Shown piece after piece: positions 34,086-42,926 of a stretch of DNA of 64,000 nucleotides. The stretch is from Piscibacillus sp052246295 (GTDB lineage: Bacteria > Bacillota > Bacilli > Bacillales > Alkalibacillaceae), in assembly GCA_052246295.1 (NCBI GenBank), contig JBQQCO010000004.1; one strand, written 5' to 3'. The stretch's first letter is position 1. Every line of letters begins with the position of its first letter. The notes beneath the pieces are model-generated. The model was not told the DNA's origin. It saw nothing but the letters and a program-made list of their open reading frames with translations, and did not search any database. Both the position numbers and the translations under genes were made by a program.

Positions 34086-34201
34086 AGTCAAAATGCGAAG
34101 ACTCCAGCAGGAACAGCACGAGCTGAAAATCACACCATACGAATGGGAAATGAGTTTGGGGAAGTTGAAGCCGTGCCTGCGGAAAGCGAAGCATTTTGAC
34201 T
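34086..34201. repeat. Palindromic dispersed element, copy A
   Basis: A 116-bp element bounded by an 11-bp perfect inverted repeat (AGTCAAAATGC at 34086 and GCATTTTGACT ending 34201). Its inner arms GCAGGAACAGCACG and CGTGCCTGC pair as GCAGG/CCTGC and GCACG/CGTGC. Copy B at 40169-40281, in opposite orientation, shares GACTCCAGC, GGAACAGCACGAGCTGAAAA and GAAGTTGAAGCCGTGCC. It lies between guaC and the carrier terminator. It resembles a repeat I recall from many Bacillaceae genomes. Confidence 0.75.
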
Positions 34202-34226
34202 TAGCTGAAATTTAAAAAGATACTTT

Positions 34227-34256
34227 AAAATCCTGCGGCAACAACCGCAGGATTTT
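34227..34256. terminator. Bidirectional terminator
   Basis: A perfect 12-bp stem AAAATCCTGCGG/CCGCAGGATTTT with a 6-nt loop serves the convergent guaC and BCCT genes. Confidence 0.92.
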
Positions 34257-34259
34257 GTC

Positions 34260-35789
34260 TCAATCATCTTTTTTCAATTTTTTATTTGCCTCAATCTCAC
34301 CGATCCCTAACTCTTTACCTTCTCTAAATATCGCTTTGATAAAGCTAATGGTCATGAGTAGCATGATGACCGAAAATGGCAGAGCGGCGACGATCATCGT
34401 ATTTTCGAGCGCTTGTAAACCGCCTGTATATAATAACGCAAGCGCTGTTGCGGACAGCAGTGCACCCCAAACGATTTTCACTCGTTGTCCAGGTTGATGA
34501 GAGCCACCTGTTGTCATCATTCCTAATACGAACGTTCCAGAATCGGCTGATGTAATAAAAAACGTTCCGATTAATGTCATCGCTACAATCGATGCCACTA
34601 AGCCTAACGGGAAGTTAGAAAAAACTCCGAATAAGGCTTCTTCTGTTGCTAGCTCAGAGATCACATCAACTCCATTATGCTCTAATGAAATCGCCGTTCC
34701 TCCGAATGTCGAGAACCAAAGGAACCCTATTAAAGAAGGTAAAATTAACACCGTAAATACAAACTCTCGAATAGTACGACCTTTTGATACACGGGCAATG
34801 AATATTCCCACAAATGGAGACCACGCAATCCACCAAGCCCAATAGAATACGGTCCACCCATTAATCCACTCACGTAATTCTTCATCAAGCGGAGCAATTC
34901 TGAAACTCATAGCAGGTAAGTTTTGTACATAAGTACCGATTGAGTTTGTAAATATGTTTAAAATAAATAACGTCGGTCCTACAATAAACATTAACAAGAA
35001 TAATAATACCGCCAAAATCATGTTCACATTACTTAGAATTTTGATCCCTTTACCCAAACCAGTCCAAGCTGAAATCATAAATAGTACCGTTACAATTGAT
35101 ATAATAATCAGTTGCATCCAGAAATTTGTCGGCATATCAAATAAGAACGATAAACCACCATTAATCTGAACGGCACCAAACCCTAAAGTTGTCGCAACCC
35201 CAATAACCGTTGCGATTACAGCAAGTACATCTATTAGTCTGCCGAAATTACCTTCCATACTTTTTCCAAAAAGAGGATGAAGCGTAGCACTAATTAAACC
35301 CATTTTATCGTGCCTAAAGTTAAAATAAGCGAGCACTAGAGCAACAATGCCATAAATAGCCCAAGCATGAATGCCCCAATGGAAGAATGTGAACCTCATC
35401 GCATCTTTGATCGCTTGGTCTGTCCCGGTCTCTAAAGTTGGTGAACTGACCGCATAGTGACTAATTGGCTCAGCTGCTCCCCAGAAAACAAGCCCAATCC
35501 CCATTCCGGCACTAAACAACATGGCTATCCAAGTTGGTCTTGAGAATTCAGGCTTTTCCCCTGGCTTACCTAAGCGAATTTTCCCTAATGGTGTAATTAA
35601 AAATACTAAACAAACAAGCACGAAAAACGTCACAACAATTAAATAATACCAACCGAACGCATCTGCAATAAAACCCTGAACATTTGTTGTGGTTTCCTCT
35701 AACCAATCCGGCCAGACCATACCGACAATCACTAATATAAGCAAAACCCCTGCTGAGAACTTAAACACAGGTGTTAATTTACTTAACAT
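34260..35789 (-). CDS. BCCT-family betaine transporter
   Basis: A 509-residue sodium-coupled carrier of the betaine/carnitine/choline family with 12 membrane helices, similar to OpuD. Diagnostic segments are GMGIGLVFWGAAEPISHY (about 96-113) and the Trp-rich substrate site WTVFYWAWWIAWSPFVGIF (about 312-330) followed by ARVSKGRTIREFV. The cytoplasmic C terminus is charged (EIEANKKLKKDD). It probably imports glycine betaine as compatible solute. It stands alone and shares a terminator with guaC. Together with OpuE and MscL it indicates adaptation to salt. Confidence 0.93.
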   Translation of the reverse strand: MLSKLTPVFKFSAGVLLILVIVGMVWPDWLEETTTNVQGFIADAFGWYYLIVVTFFVLVCLVFLITPLGKIRLGKPGEKPEFSRPTWIAMLFSAGMGIGLVFWGAAEPISHYAVSSPTLETGTDQAIKDAMRFTFFHWGIHAWAIYGIVALVLAYFNFRHDKMGLISATLHPLFGKSMEGNFGRLIDVLAVIATVIGVATTLGFGAVQINGGLSFLFDMPTNFWMQLIIISIVTVLFMISAWTGLGKGIKILSNVNMILAVLLFLLMFIVGPTLFILNIFTNSIGTYVQNLPAMSFRIAPLDEELREWINGWTVFYWAWWIAWSPFVGIFIARVSKGRTIREFVFTVLILPSLIGFLWFSTFGGTAISLEHNGVDVISELATEEALFGVFSNFPLGLVASIVAMTLIGTFFITSADSGTFVLGMMTTGGSHQPGQRVKIVWGALLSATALALLYTGGLQALENTMIVAALPFSVIMLLMTISFIKAIFREGKELGIGEIEANKKLKKDD

Positions 35790-35863
35790 AAAAAAGCCCC
35801 TTTCATGATGACTATGTTTTTATTATCTATAGGACTCTTCTATTTATTCCAAAATTAAAAAGA

Positions 35864-35890
35864 AAAGCATTGCTTCAAACACAATGCTTT
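35864..35890 (-). terminator. Terminator of the HAD phosphatase gene
   Basis: Stem AAAGCATTG/CAATGCTTT with 9-nt loop, directly before the stop codon at 35893; the minus strand continues with TTTTCTTTTT. Confidence 0.8.
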
Positions 35891-35892
35891 TT

Positions 35893-36666
35893 TTAGATTA
35901 AATTTAATTGTTTCAAACCATTATAAATTCCATCTTCATCGACTCTCGTCGTTATATATTTAGCTGTATGTTTCACTTGATCCATGCCGTTTCCCATCGC
36001 AAAACTGTGTTCGATTTGCTTAAGCATCTCTAAGTCGTTCAAAGCATCACCAAACGCAACTTGTCGTTCAGTTGGAGTGCCAAGGTGTTCAATGACTTTT
36101 TCTATCCCTTCAGCTTTTGAACCACCAGCAGGCAAGATATCAACCGACACTCGATGCCACCTAATAAAATCAAATTCTTTAAACTCATCAATATAAGGCC
36201 GCTCTTCCCCTTTAACACAGAACAATAGCGACTGATATAATTCGCGACTAATATAATCAGGGTCATGACTTGGGTACTGGTCAATTTTTAATGTTGAAAT
36301 GCTTTCTGTGATAAAGTCATGCTCTGGCACGTTCGCCTTCATATCTTCTGCATCCATAAAAACAACAGGGTGTTCGTTCTCAAGTGCCTTTTTAGTCAAT
36401 GATTCAAGCGCTTTTTGATCTAAAGGATTTTTATAAATGACCTCTCCATTTAAAACGACGTATTGACCGTTATAGCTAACATACGTATCAATCCCTAACT
36501 CTTCACGCAAGTTTTTAAACATAAATGGAGCTCGTCCAGTTGCGATGGCTGCTTCGTGTCCATTTGCTTGTAATTGTTTGATCGCCTCTTTTGCACTAGC
36601 CGGTAACTTTTTATGTTGATCTAATAAGGTTCCATCTATATCAAAAAACACAATATGCTGATCCAT
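35893..36666 (-). CDS. Cof-type HAD phosphatase
   Basis: A 257-residue HAD hydrolase of the Cof/YkrA type (IIB cap). Motif I FFDIDGTLLD (7-16) gives the nucleophile and acid Asp, motif II is IATGRA, motif III Lys lies in GGSKAEGIEKV (about 187-197) and motif IV is FGDALNDLEML. Likely substrates are sugar phosphates, flavin mononucleotide or pyridoxal phosphate; none can be singled out. ATG at 36666 follows AAGGAAGG. It diverges from the SNF2 helicase gene. Confidence 0.92.
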   Translation of the reverse strand: MDQHIVFFDIDGTLLDQHKKLPASAKEAIKQLQANGHEAAIATGRAPFMFKNLREELGIDTYVSYNGQYVVLNGEVIYKNPLDQKALESLTKKALENEHPVVFMDAEDMKANVPEHDFITESISTLKIDQYPSHDPDYISRELYQSLLFCVKGEERPYIDEFKEFDFIRWHRVSVDILPAGGSKAEGIEKVIEHLGTPTERQVAFGDALNDLEMLKQIEHSFAMGNGMDQVKHTAKYITTRVDEDGIYNGLKQLNLI

Positions 36667-36767
36667 CTAATCCTTCCTTTCTCTATAGAATGATACCATT
36701 TAACCGTATAAAATGTAACGAAAAATGTTAAGATGGTAATAGTGCAAAAAGTTAGGGTGAGTGAGAG

Positions 36768-39700
36768 ATGTTAACGAAATTAGAAGTTGCCAATATGTTT
36801 TCTAATCAAATATATAATCGGGGTAAACGTTACTATAATCAAGGTGCCGTAAGAAATCTTGAGTTTAATCCCGAAGATAATACCTGGGAAGCCACGGTAT
36901 TTGGTTCAAAGACCTATTTAGTAGATATAAAAATTTATAAAGAGGGAGTCGCTTTTACTTGTTCATGCCCTGCTTATGATACGTATGAGGAATGCAAGCA
37001 TGCTGTGGCCGTCCTTCTGAAAATTACAGATAAAATTAGCCCTCAACAAGAAATGAAAAAATTAACTCAAAAACAACACCTATACCAAACTTTAATAGGA
37101 AATAATGATTACTCACAACATCTGGACCATTCCAGTATCTTAATTGATGCTTTTGCTGATTCTTTAACATCTGAGCATCAGTCACAGCATCTCGATATTC
37201 TTGAAACGGAGTATACATTAATGTTAAATCAAAAGCTCTGGTTAGGGTATCAATTCTCGGTCGAGATGAAAGTCGGGGTTGGTCGTAAATACGTGGTAAA
37301 AAACTTAAAACGGTTTATCGAAAGTGTCTTCAAACAAGAAGAACACATGTTTACGCCCAAGTTTTCTTATTTACCGGACCAACATAAATTCATTGGCAGT
37401 GACGCTAAAATCATTAATCTATTAATAGATATTTACCGAAATGATGAATTTTATGATACAAGATTTAATCAACCATCGTCACCTAAAGCCATGGCCATTC
37501 CTCCTGCCTTCGCGGATCAGCTTCTACCTTTACTAGCGGATGCAGGGGCACAGTTTAAAGATGACATGAGGAGTTTCTATGATTTTGAATACTATAAAAA
37601 CCTTGAGCCATTTAACTTTCAATTAAACCATACTGCTGAAGGGTATGAGCTCAATCTGAGTCATCTATCCTATTCAAACCATATCAAGAACTATGATTTG
37701 ATTCAGTTAGATAACTCTCTATATAAACTAACTGAACAACAAAAAGAAGTGGTAGACCGTTCTTATCGACATATCCAAGGACTGGATCGAGTTCGTATAA
37801 AACCACAACAAATAGACACATTCATTTCAAAAGTACTACCTAATTTAGAACAGGTTGGGAAAGTTGAACTGTCTGAAAAAGTTTCAAATTCTATTGTTAA
37901 ACCAACCCTTAGGACAACCATGCATTTAGATTGGGATGGGTTACGTTTGACCGCACAAGTGACGTATCACTATAACAATATTGCCATCGACCCTATGAAA
38001 CCAGAAAGTGAACAGAAACCTAAGGACAAAATACTAGTACGTGACCATGCTCAAGAACAACGAGTCATGCGCGTGATTGAATTTGCCGGATTTAAGTACA
38101 ATGGTGACGAGCTTTATTTAGATACTGAATTAGATGTGTTCAGCTTTTTATATGAACAATTGCCTGAGATTGAAGATGAGGTTGATGTTTACCTAACGCA
38201 GGCTGTGAAAAATCTTTTATTTGAAGAAGTGGAATTCCCTACGATTAATGTGGATTACGATTCCGATCAAAATTATTTAGAAGTTAATTTTGATATTGGT
38301 GACATTGACCAAGAAGAGATTAGCCATTTATTGCAATCAGTCATTGAAAAAAAGCGCTATTACCGCCTTCCTAATGGTTCTTTTGTGCCACTACAGGATG
38401 AATCGTTGACACAAATGACGCATTTACTTCAAGATCTTGATTTAAAACCTAGAGATGTCGAAAGTGGTTCGGTGCAGCTTCCTTCATATCGTGGGTTACA
38501 GCTAGAAGATGCAGTCTCTCAAGGCATGAAGAAGAAGTACAATGAAGCTTTCCAACAATTGATTGATGATATAAAAACACCTAGTGAAGCGACGACTCCT
38601 TTACCAGATGGTTTAAATGCTGACCTTCGTGACTATCAGAAAACAGGCTTTCAATGGTTGTCGTCATTGAGCCGATATGGTTTTGGCGGGATTTTAGCAG
38701 ACGACATGGGGCTAGGAAAAACGTTACAAAGTATCGCCTTTTTGCTATCTCAACGCGAAAAGAACCCAGAGGCTAATCCTGCTTTGGTCGTCTCACCTGC
38801 ATCACTCGTATATAACTGGCAAGCTGAGTTTGATAAGTTTGCTCCGACCATGAACGTTAAAATTATAAGCGGGACAGCAGCTGAGCGAAAGCTACTTTTA
38901 GAAGATTTAGAAGGGGTAGATGTTGCAATTACATCATACCCACTCATTCGCCAAGACAGTGAAGCTTACGAAGAGTTACAGTTTTCTACATTGATTTTGG
39001 ATGAAGCTCAGGCCATTAAAAACCATTTAACGAAACAAGCGAAAGCCGTTAGGTCGATTCGAGCTAGAGAGCGCTTTGCGTTAAGTGGCACACCAATCGA
39101 AAATTCGCTTGATGAGCTTTGGTCTATTTTTGACGTGATTCTTCCCAAGTTTTTCCCTAATAAGAAAGACTTTAAGAATTTATCGCAAGAGCGCATTTCC
39201 AAAATGAGTCGACCGTTTATTTTGCGCCGCGTAAAGCAAGATGTGTTAAAAGAGTTGCCGGATAAAATTGAGTCAGTTCAGTATTCGGAGCTAACAAAAC
39301 TTCAAAAAGAGCTCTATCTTGGTTATTTGGATAAAATTAAAAACGAAACGGCAGATGCAATATCTGAAGGCTTACAAAAGAACCGCATGAAGATCTTAGC
39401 TGGACTCACTAGACTGCGTCAGTTATGCTGTCACCCATCATTGTTCATTGAGGGTTATGAAGGCGAGTCTGGTAAAATGAATCAACTGTTAGACATGGTC
39501 GAGAGTGCTAGAGAAAATGGTCACCGTATATTGATTTTCTCCCAGTTTGCAAGCATGCTGAAATTACTGAGAAACGAATTTGAGGAACAAGGAATTGATG
39601 TCTTTTATTTAGATGGTCAAACACCTTCTAAAGACCGAGTTGAGTTGGTCAATCGCTTTAACGAAGGTGAAAAAGAAATTTTCCTTATCTCATTAAAAGC

Positions 39701-39980
39701 TGGTGGTACAGGGCTGAACTTAACTGGTGCGGATACCGTCATTTTATACGACCTATGGTGGAACCCAGCAGTTGAGGAACAAGCCGCTGGACGCGCCCAT
39801 CGAATCGGACAGAAGAATGTCGTCCAGGTGCATCGTCTAATTACGAAAGGAACGATTGAGGAGAAGATCTACTCCTTACAACAACGTAAACGTGAGTTGA
39901 TCGAAAATGTCATCCAACCAGGCGAAACGATGTTTAGTAGCTTGAACGAAGATGAAATTAGGGAATTGTTGAGTATCTAG
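36768..39980 (+). CDS. SNF2-family helicase with SWIM zinc finger
   Basis: A 1070-residue DNA-dependent ATPase. A SWIM finger lies near residues 60-85 (FTCSCPAYDTYEECKHAVAVLL, ligands CxC...CxH). A bacterial SNF2 middle region follows, then the ATPase: Walker A DDMGLGKTLQ (about 644), DEAQAIKN (about 745), SGTPIENSLDELWSIFD, and the helicase C lobe with ILIFSQFASML, SLKAGGTGLNLTGAD and the last motif AAGRAHRIGQKN. It would remodel protein-DNA complexes or aid transcription/recombination like RapA-type enzymes. It is monocistronic; a phased array follows 5 bp after its stop. Confidence 0.94.
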   Translation: MLTKLEVANMFSNQIYNRGKRYYNQGAVRNLEFNPEDNTWEATVFGSKTYLVDIKIYKEGVAFTCSCPAYDTYEECKHAVAVLLKITDKISPQQEMKKLTQKQHLYQTLIGNNDYSQHLDHSSILIDAFADSLTSEHQSQHLDILETEYTLMLNQKLWLGYQFSVEMKVGVGRKYVVKNLKRFIESVFKQEEHMFTPKFSYLPDQHKFIGSDAKIINLLIDIYRNDEFYDTRFNQPSSPKAMAIPPAFADQLLPLLADAGAQFKDDMRSFYDFEYYKNLEPFNFQLNHTAEGYELNLSHLSYSNHIKNYDLIQLDNSLYKLTEQQKEVVDRSYRHIQGLDRVRIKPQQIDTFISKVLPNLEQVGKVELSEKVSNSIVKPTLRTTMHLDWDGLRLTAQVTYHYNNIAIDPMKPESEQKPKDKILVRDHAQEQRVMRVIEFAGFKYNGDELYLDTELDVFSFLYEQLPEIEDEVDVYLTQAVKNLLFEEVEFPTINVDYDSDQNYLEVNFDIGDIDQEEISHLLQSVIEKKRYYRLPNGSFVPLQDESLTQMTHLLQDLDLKPRDVESGSVQLPSYRGLQLEDAVSQGMKKKYNEAFQQLIDDIKTPSEATTPLPDGLNADLRDYQKTGFQWLSSLSRYGFGGILADDMGLGKTLQSIAFLLSQREKNPEANPALVVSPASLVYNWQAEFDKFAPTMNVKIISGTAAERKLLLEDLEGVDVAITSYPLIRQDSEAYEELQFSTLILDEAQAIKNHLTKQAKAVRSIRARERFALSGTPIENSLDELWSIFDVILPKFFPNKKDFKNLSQERISKMSRPFILRRVKQDVLKELPDKIESVQYSELTKLQKELYLGYLDKIKNETADAISEGLQKNRMKILAGLTRLRQLCCHPSLFIEGYEGESGKMNQLLDMVESARENGHRILIFSQFASMLKLLRNEFEEQGIDVFYLDGQTPSKDRVELVNRFNEGEKEIFLISLKAGGTGLNLTGADTVILYDLWWNPAVEEQAAGRAHRIGQKNVVQVHRLITKGTIEEKIYSLQQRKRELIENVIQPGETMFSSLNEDEIRELLSI

Positions 39981-39985
39981 CGAAG

Positions 39986-40111
39986 ATATCGACCCCTTTT
40001 TGGGATTTATCGACCCCTTTTTCGAAAATATCAACCACGAAATTTGTCGACGAGGTAAAAAACGCTAATTTATCGACCCCAAAATGAAATTTATCGAACC
40101 TTTTATATAAG
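39986..40111. repeat. 21-bp phased word array, ATCGACCCC type (6 units)
   Basis: Six 21-bp units: four begin WTATCGACCCC or close to it (39986, 40007, 40070, 40091), the third is ATATCAACCACGAAATTTGTC, and the fourth GACGAGGTAAAAAACGCTAAT is off-word. The array begins 5 bp after the helicase stop and ends at its terminator. It matches the array at 56286 unit for unit. In frame with the helicase it reads YRPLFGI, YRPLFRK, YQPRNLS, TR-stop. Confidence 0.9.
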
Positions 40112-40146
40112 AAAAGCTATTGCGAACGAGTCGCAATAGCTTTTTT
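40112..40146 (+). terminator. Terminator of the SNF2 helicase gene
   Basis: A 14-bp stem AAAAGCTATTGCGA/TCGCAATAGCTTTT with a 5-nt loop and a run of six T. Confidence 0.93.
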
Positions 40147-40168
40147 AGTTATGTCTAAATATTGCAAA

Positions 40169-40281
40169 GCGCTTTCGGTGGACGCTTTCCGCGGGCACGG
40201 CTTCAACTTCCTAAAACTCTCTCACGTTCGTTTTAGGGGATTTTCAGCTCGTGCTGTTCCCGCTGGAGTCGCCACCTTCGC
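40169..40281. repeat. Palindromic dispersed element, copy B (inverted)
   Basis: On the minus strand it carries GACTCCAGCGGGAACAGCACG, GAGCTGAAAATC, GAAGTTGAAGCC and GTGCCCGCGGAAAGCG, as copy A does. The stem pair is GCGGG/CCCGC where copy A has GCAGG/CCTGC. An inner hairpin CCTAAAAC/GTTTTAGG is present, and the outer edges pair as GGTGG/CCACC. It lies between the convergent helicase and chemoreceptor genes. Confidence 0.8.
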
Positions 40282-40317
40282 TCATTTCAATTCAACAACA
40301 CTTTGTCTATAATATTG

Positions 40318-42099
40318 TTAAATCTTAAATTTAGATGCGGTTTCTTGTAATTCAACGGCCATGTCCGCTAAGACGGAGCTTGCGGATGTGACCTCTTCGA
40401 CAGAAGCTGTCTGCTCCTCAGCAGCACTCGCAACTTCTTGTGCTAAGCCTGATGTGTTTTCAGTATAATTATTAAGCTCTTCCATCGTTTGAACGAGTGA
40501 ACCATTTCGTTCTTCAATATGGCTGATCGACTCATTCACTTCTTTCATACGAGATGATACTTGCATAACGGCTGCTGAAATTTCATTAAACGACTGTCCT
40601 GCTTGGTTAACTAAAGTGCGACCTTCATCCACTGAAATGACGCCTTGTTCAACAGACTCAACCGCTTCTTTAGTTTGATTACGGATTTCATAAATAATTT
40701 TCGAAATCTCAACCGTTGAATTCGTCGATTGTTCAGCTAGCTTTCTGACTTCATCTGCGACAACCGCAAACCCTTTACCATGCTCACCAGCACGCGCCGC
40801 TTCAATCGCTGCGTTTAGTGCTAATAAGTTCGTTTGTTCTGAGATATCGTTAATCATTTTAATAATATCCTCAATCTCATTCGAACGTTGATCAAGCTCC
40901 TTAATCACACCACCTATGTTTGAAACATTAGAGCTAATGTTTTCCATTTGGCTTACAGCTTGATTCACAACCTGCTCACCTTCTGCAGCTTTGTCTGACG
41001 TTTCAACAGAAGATTGAGTAACACGTTCCGTACGTTTAGAGATTTCATTAATGTTCTCTGAAATCTCGGATACAAAATTCCTTGAACGATTAACATTTTC
41101 AACTTGTTTTTCGTTCCCGCTTGAAACTTCTTGAATCGAACTTGAAATTTGTTCTGAAGCTGTCGTCGTTTCATCAGCGTTAGCACTTAATTCCTCTGAT
41201 GATGCCGCAACTTGTTCAGATGTTTCAATCACATTAGAAATCAAGTTCCTCATATTTTCAACCATTTGATTATAACTCTCAGCAAGTTCACCAAGCTCAT
41301 CCTTACTGTTCACATCAACAGGTTGAGTTAAATCACCGTTCGCGACACTCGATAACCCATCACGTACAGCGCGCAGTCTTTTTGTAATATAGCGTACAAA
41401 GAAAATCACCGCTAAAGTTCCAATGACAATTGCAATAGCTGAGATGATTATAGTTGTTGTTAAAGTCTGATTTCGTAACTCTGTAGCCAACGCACTCATT
41501 TCAAAATCGATTCCATAAACACCAATAACGTCACCCTGCGAGTCAGATACAGTCGTCGCAAGTGTGATCACGGACCCTCCTGTTACAGCATCAAGGTAAG
41601 GCTCTGTCCAATAAACTTCCCCTGGTTCTTCATTCGCGCCTGTAAACCACCCACGTGTAGTTGCATCAAACTCTGATAAGTCCGACTCACTTGATGGAAC
41701 TGACGAAAAATAAATCGCTCCATCCGGTGTAGCTAAATAAGAATTTAATATGTACTGATGATTAGAAACTTTTTGAGACAAAAACTCTTCATAAAACTCA
41801 ACCAATTCCGGTTCATTCGCACCCGGTAAATGATCGTAGGTCTGATCTGTCTCTACACCTGCTTGGTTTTCGTACTGCATTTCTTCTGCTTGGGCTATGT
41901 CTCTCAAGATTATTTCATACTCATCAAATGTTTGTTTGAACTCACGATCCGTTTGTTCTAACACGTGTTTTGGTATAATCGACTTCTCTAAAACTGACGT
42001 CTGACTGTAATTAATTACACCGACAATGACTAGAGGAATAATCAATAACAACAGCATCATTACAATTAATTTTGTTTTAATAGATTGAAAAAATTTCAA
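40318..42099 (-). CDS. Methyl-accepting chemotaxis receptor
   Basis: A 593-residue transmembrane receptor. TM1 is at about 11-30, an extracellular dCACHE-type sensor (31-205) contains TRGWFTGANEEPGEVYWTEP and VIGVYGIDFEM, TM2 at about 207-230, HAMP domain (232-285) and a long cytoplasmic coiled coil. The CheA/CheW tip is the highly conserved EQTNLLALNAAIEAARAGEH plus GKGFAVVADEVRKLAEQS (about 420-455). Its dCACHE type suggests an amino acid or other small ligand. It is monocistronic; no other chemotaxis gene is nearby. Confidence 0.94.
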   Translation of the reverse strand: MKFFQSIKTKLIVMMLLLLIIPLVIVGVINYSQTSVLEKSIIPKHVLEQTDREFKQTFDEYEIILRDIAQAEEMQYENQAGVETDQTYDHLPGANEPELVEFYEEFLSQKVSNHQYILNSYLATPDGAIYFSSVPSSESDLSEFDATTRGWFTGANEEPGEVYWTEPYLDAVTGGSVITLATTVSDSQGDVIGVYGIDFEMSALATELRNQTLTTTIIISAIAIVIGTLAVIFFVRYITKRLRAVRDGLSSVANGDLTQPVDVNSKDELGELAESYNQMVENMRNLISNVIETSEQVAASSEELSANADETTTASEQISSSIQEVSSGNEKQVENVNRSRNFVSEISENINEISKRTERVTQSSVETSDKAAEGEQVVNQAVSQMENISSNVSNIGGVIKELDQRSNEIEDIIKMINDISEQTNLLALNAAIEAARAGEHGKGFAVVADEVRKLAEQSTNSTVEISKIIYEIRNQTKEAVESVEQGVISVDEGRTLVNQAGQSFNEISAAVMQVSSRMKEVNESISHIEERNGSLVQTMEELNNYTENTSGLAQEVASAAEEQTASVEEVTSASSVLADMAVELQETASKFKI

Positions 42100-42310
42100 T
42101 ATAACCCCTCCCCCTCAATAAATATCTTTATATCTTTATATATTTATTTATCGGATAGAAATTATAATCATTAAGTGAAAATAGTAGATTTATTAGTACT
42201 TAAATAAGGATTGTTTTAATCCGATATTATTAACAGGTATATAAAATTTAACAGTACTAAAATGACGTTGATAACTTATCATTGTAAAAGTGTATATGGA
42301 GAGGATAATA

Positions 42311-42796
42311 TTGGAAGTGAAAGGGATTAAAGGGTTAAAAAGTGCAATATGGTATTTTAAATATAAGCTATTTCGTGAGTAAGAATATCATAAGTTAGGT
42401 GGATGGCTGTTTACGTTAGTGTTTTTTATGTTCATGAACGGTATGATAACATTATGGAATATATCAATTTTCTGGCAATATGATTTTGAGAAAATTATTG
42501 TAGACTGGAATATTAATAAAAGTGAGTATTATTATTTAATGTTAAATGAATATGCATATCTAACCCTTATAACTATATTAATCATCCTATTCTTGAAAAG
42601 GGTTAGATACGCACCTATACTATTTATTAGTTATGAAATATTAACCATTATAGAAAGGATTAATTACTATTACATATTTGAAGATAATTACTTATTAAGA
42701 ATGTCTTTTGTGTTCCTAATTTTTAGTTTAGTTATAAAAGCAAGCTGGATTCTTTATTTCATTTTTTCAAATAGAGTGAAGGTCTATTTTAGTTAA
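42311..42796 (+). pseudogene. DUF2569-type membrane protein with in-frame stop
   Basis: A TTG start at 42311 behind GGAGAGG opens a frame MEVKGIKGLKSAIWYFKYKL that hits TAA at 42380-42382 after 23 codons. In the same frame it continues EYHKLGGWLFTLVFFMFMNG and ends FSNRVKVYFS at 42796. The KLGGWL start, three or four hydrophobic segments and the terminal WILYFIFSNRVK are the pattern of DUF2569 membrane proteins. A single base change would restore the frame. A shorter protein could start at GTG 42419, but it lacks a ribosome site. Base composition is more AT-rich than the neighbours. Confidence 0.7.
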
Positions 42797-42926
42797 AACC
42801 CTTACTATTTAGAAGCTTTTAGCTAAAGTAACCAAGGTCCATTAATGATATAAAGTTAAGGGACTTAAATTTATTCTAAGTCCCTTTGTGTATTGATGTC
42901 TAATGAAGTTCTAACCTGGGATTCTC

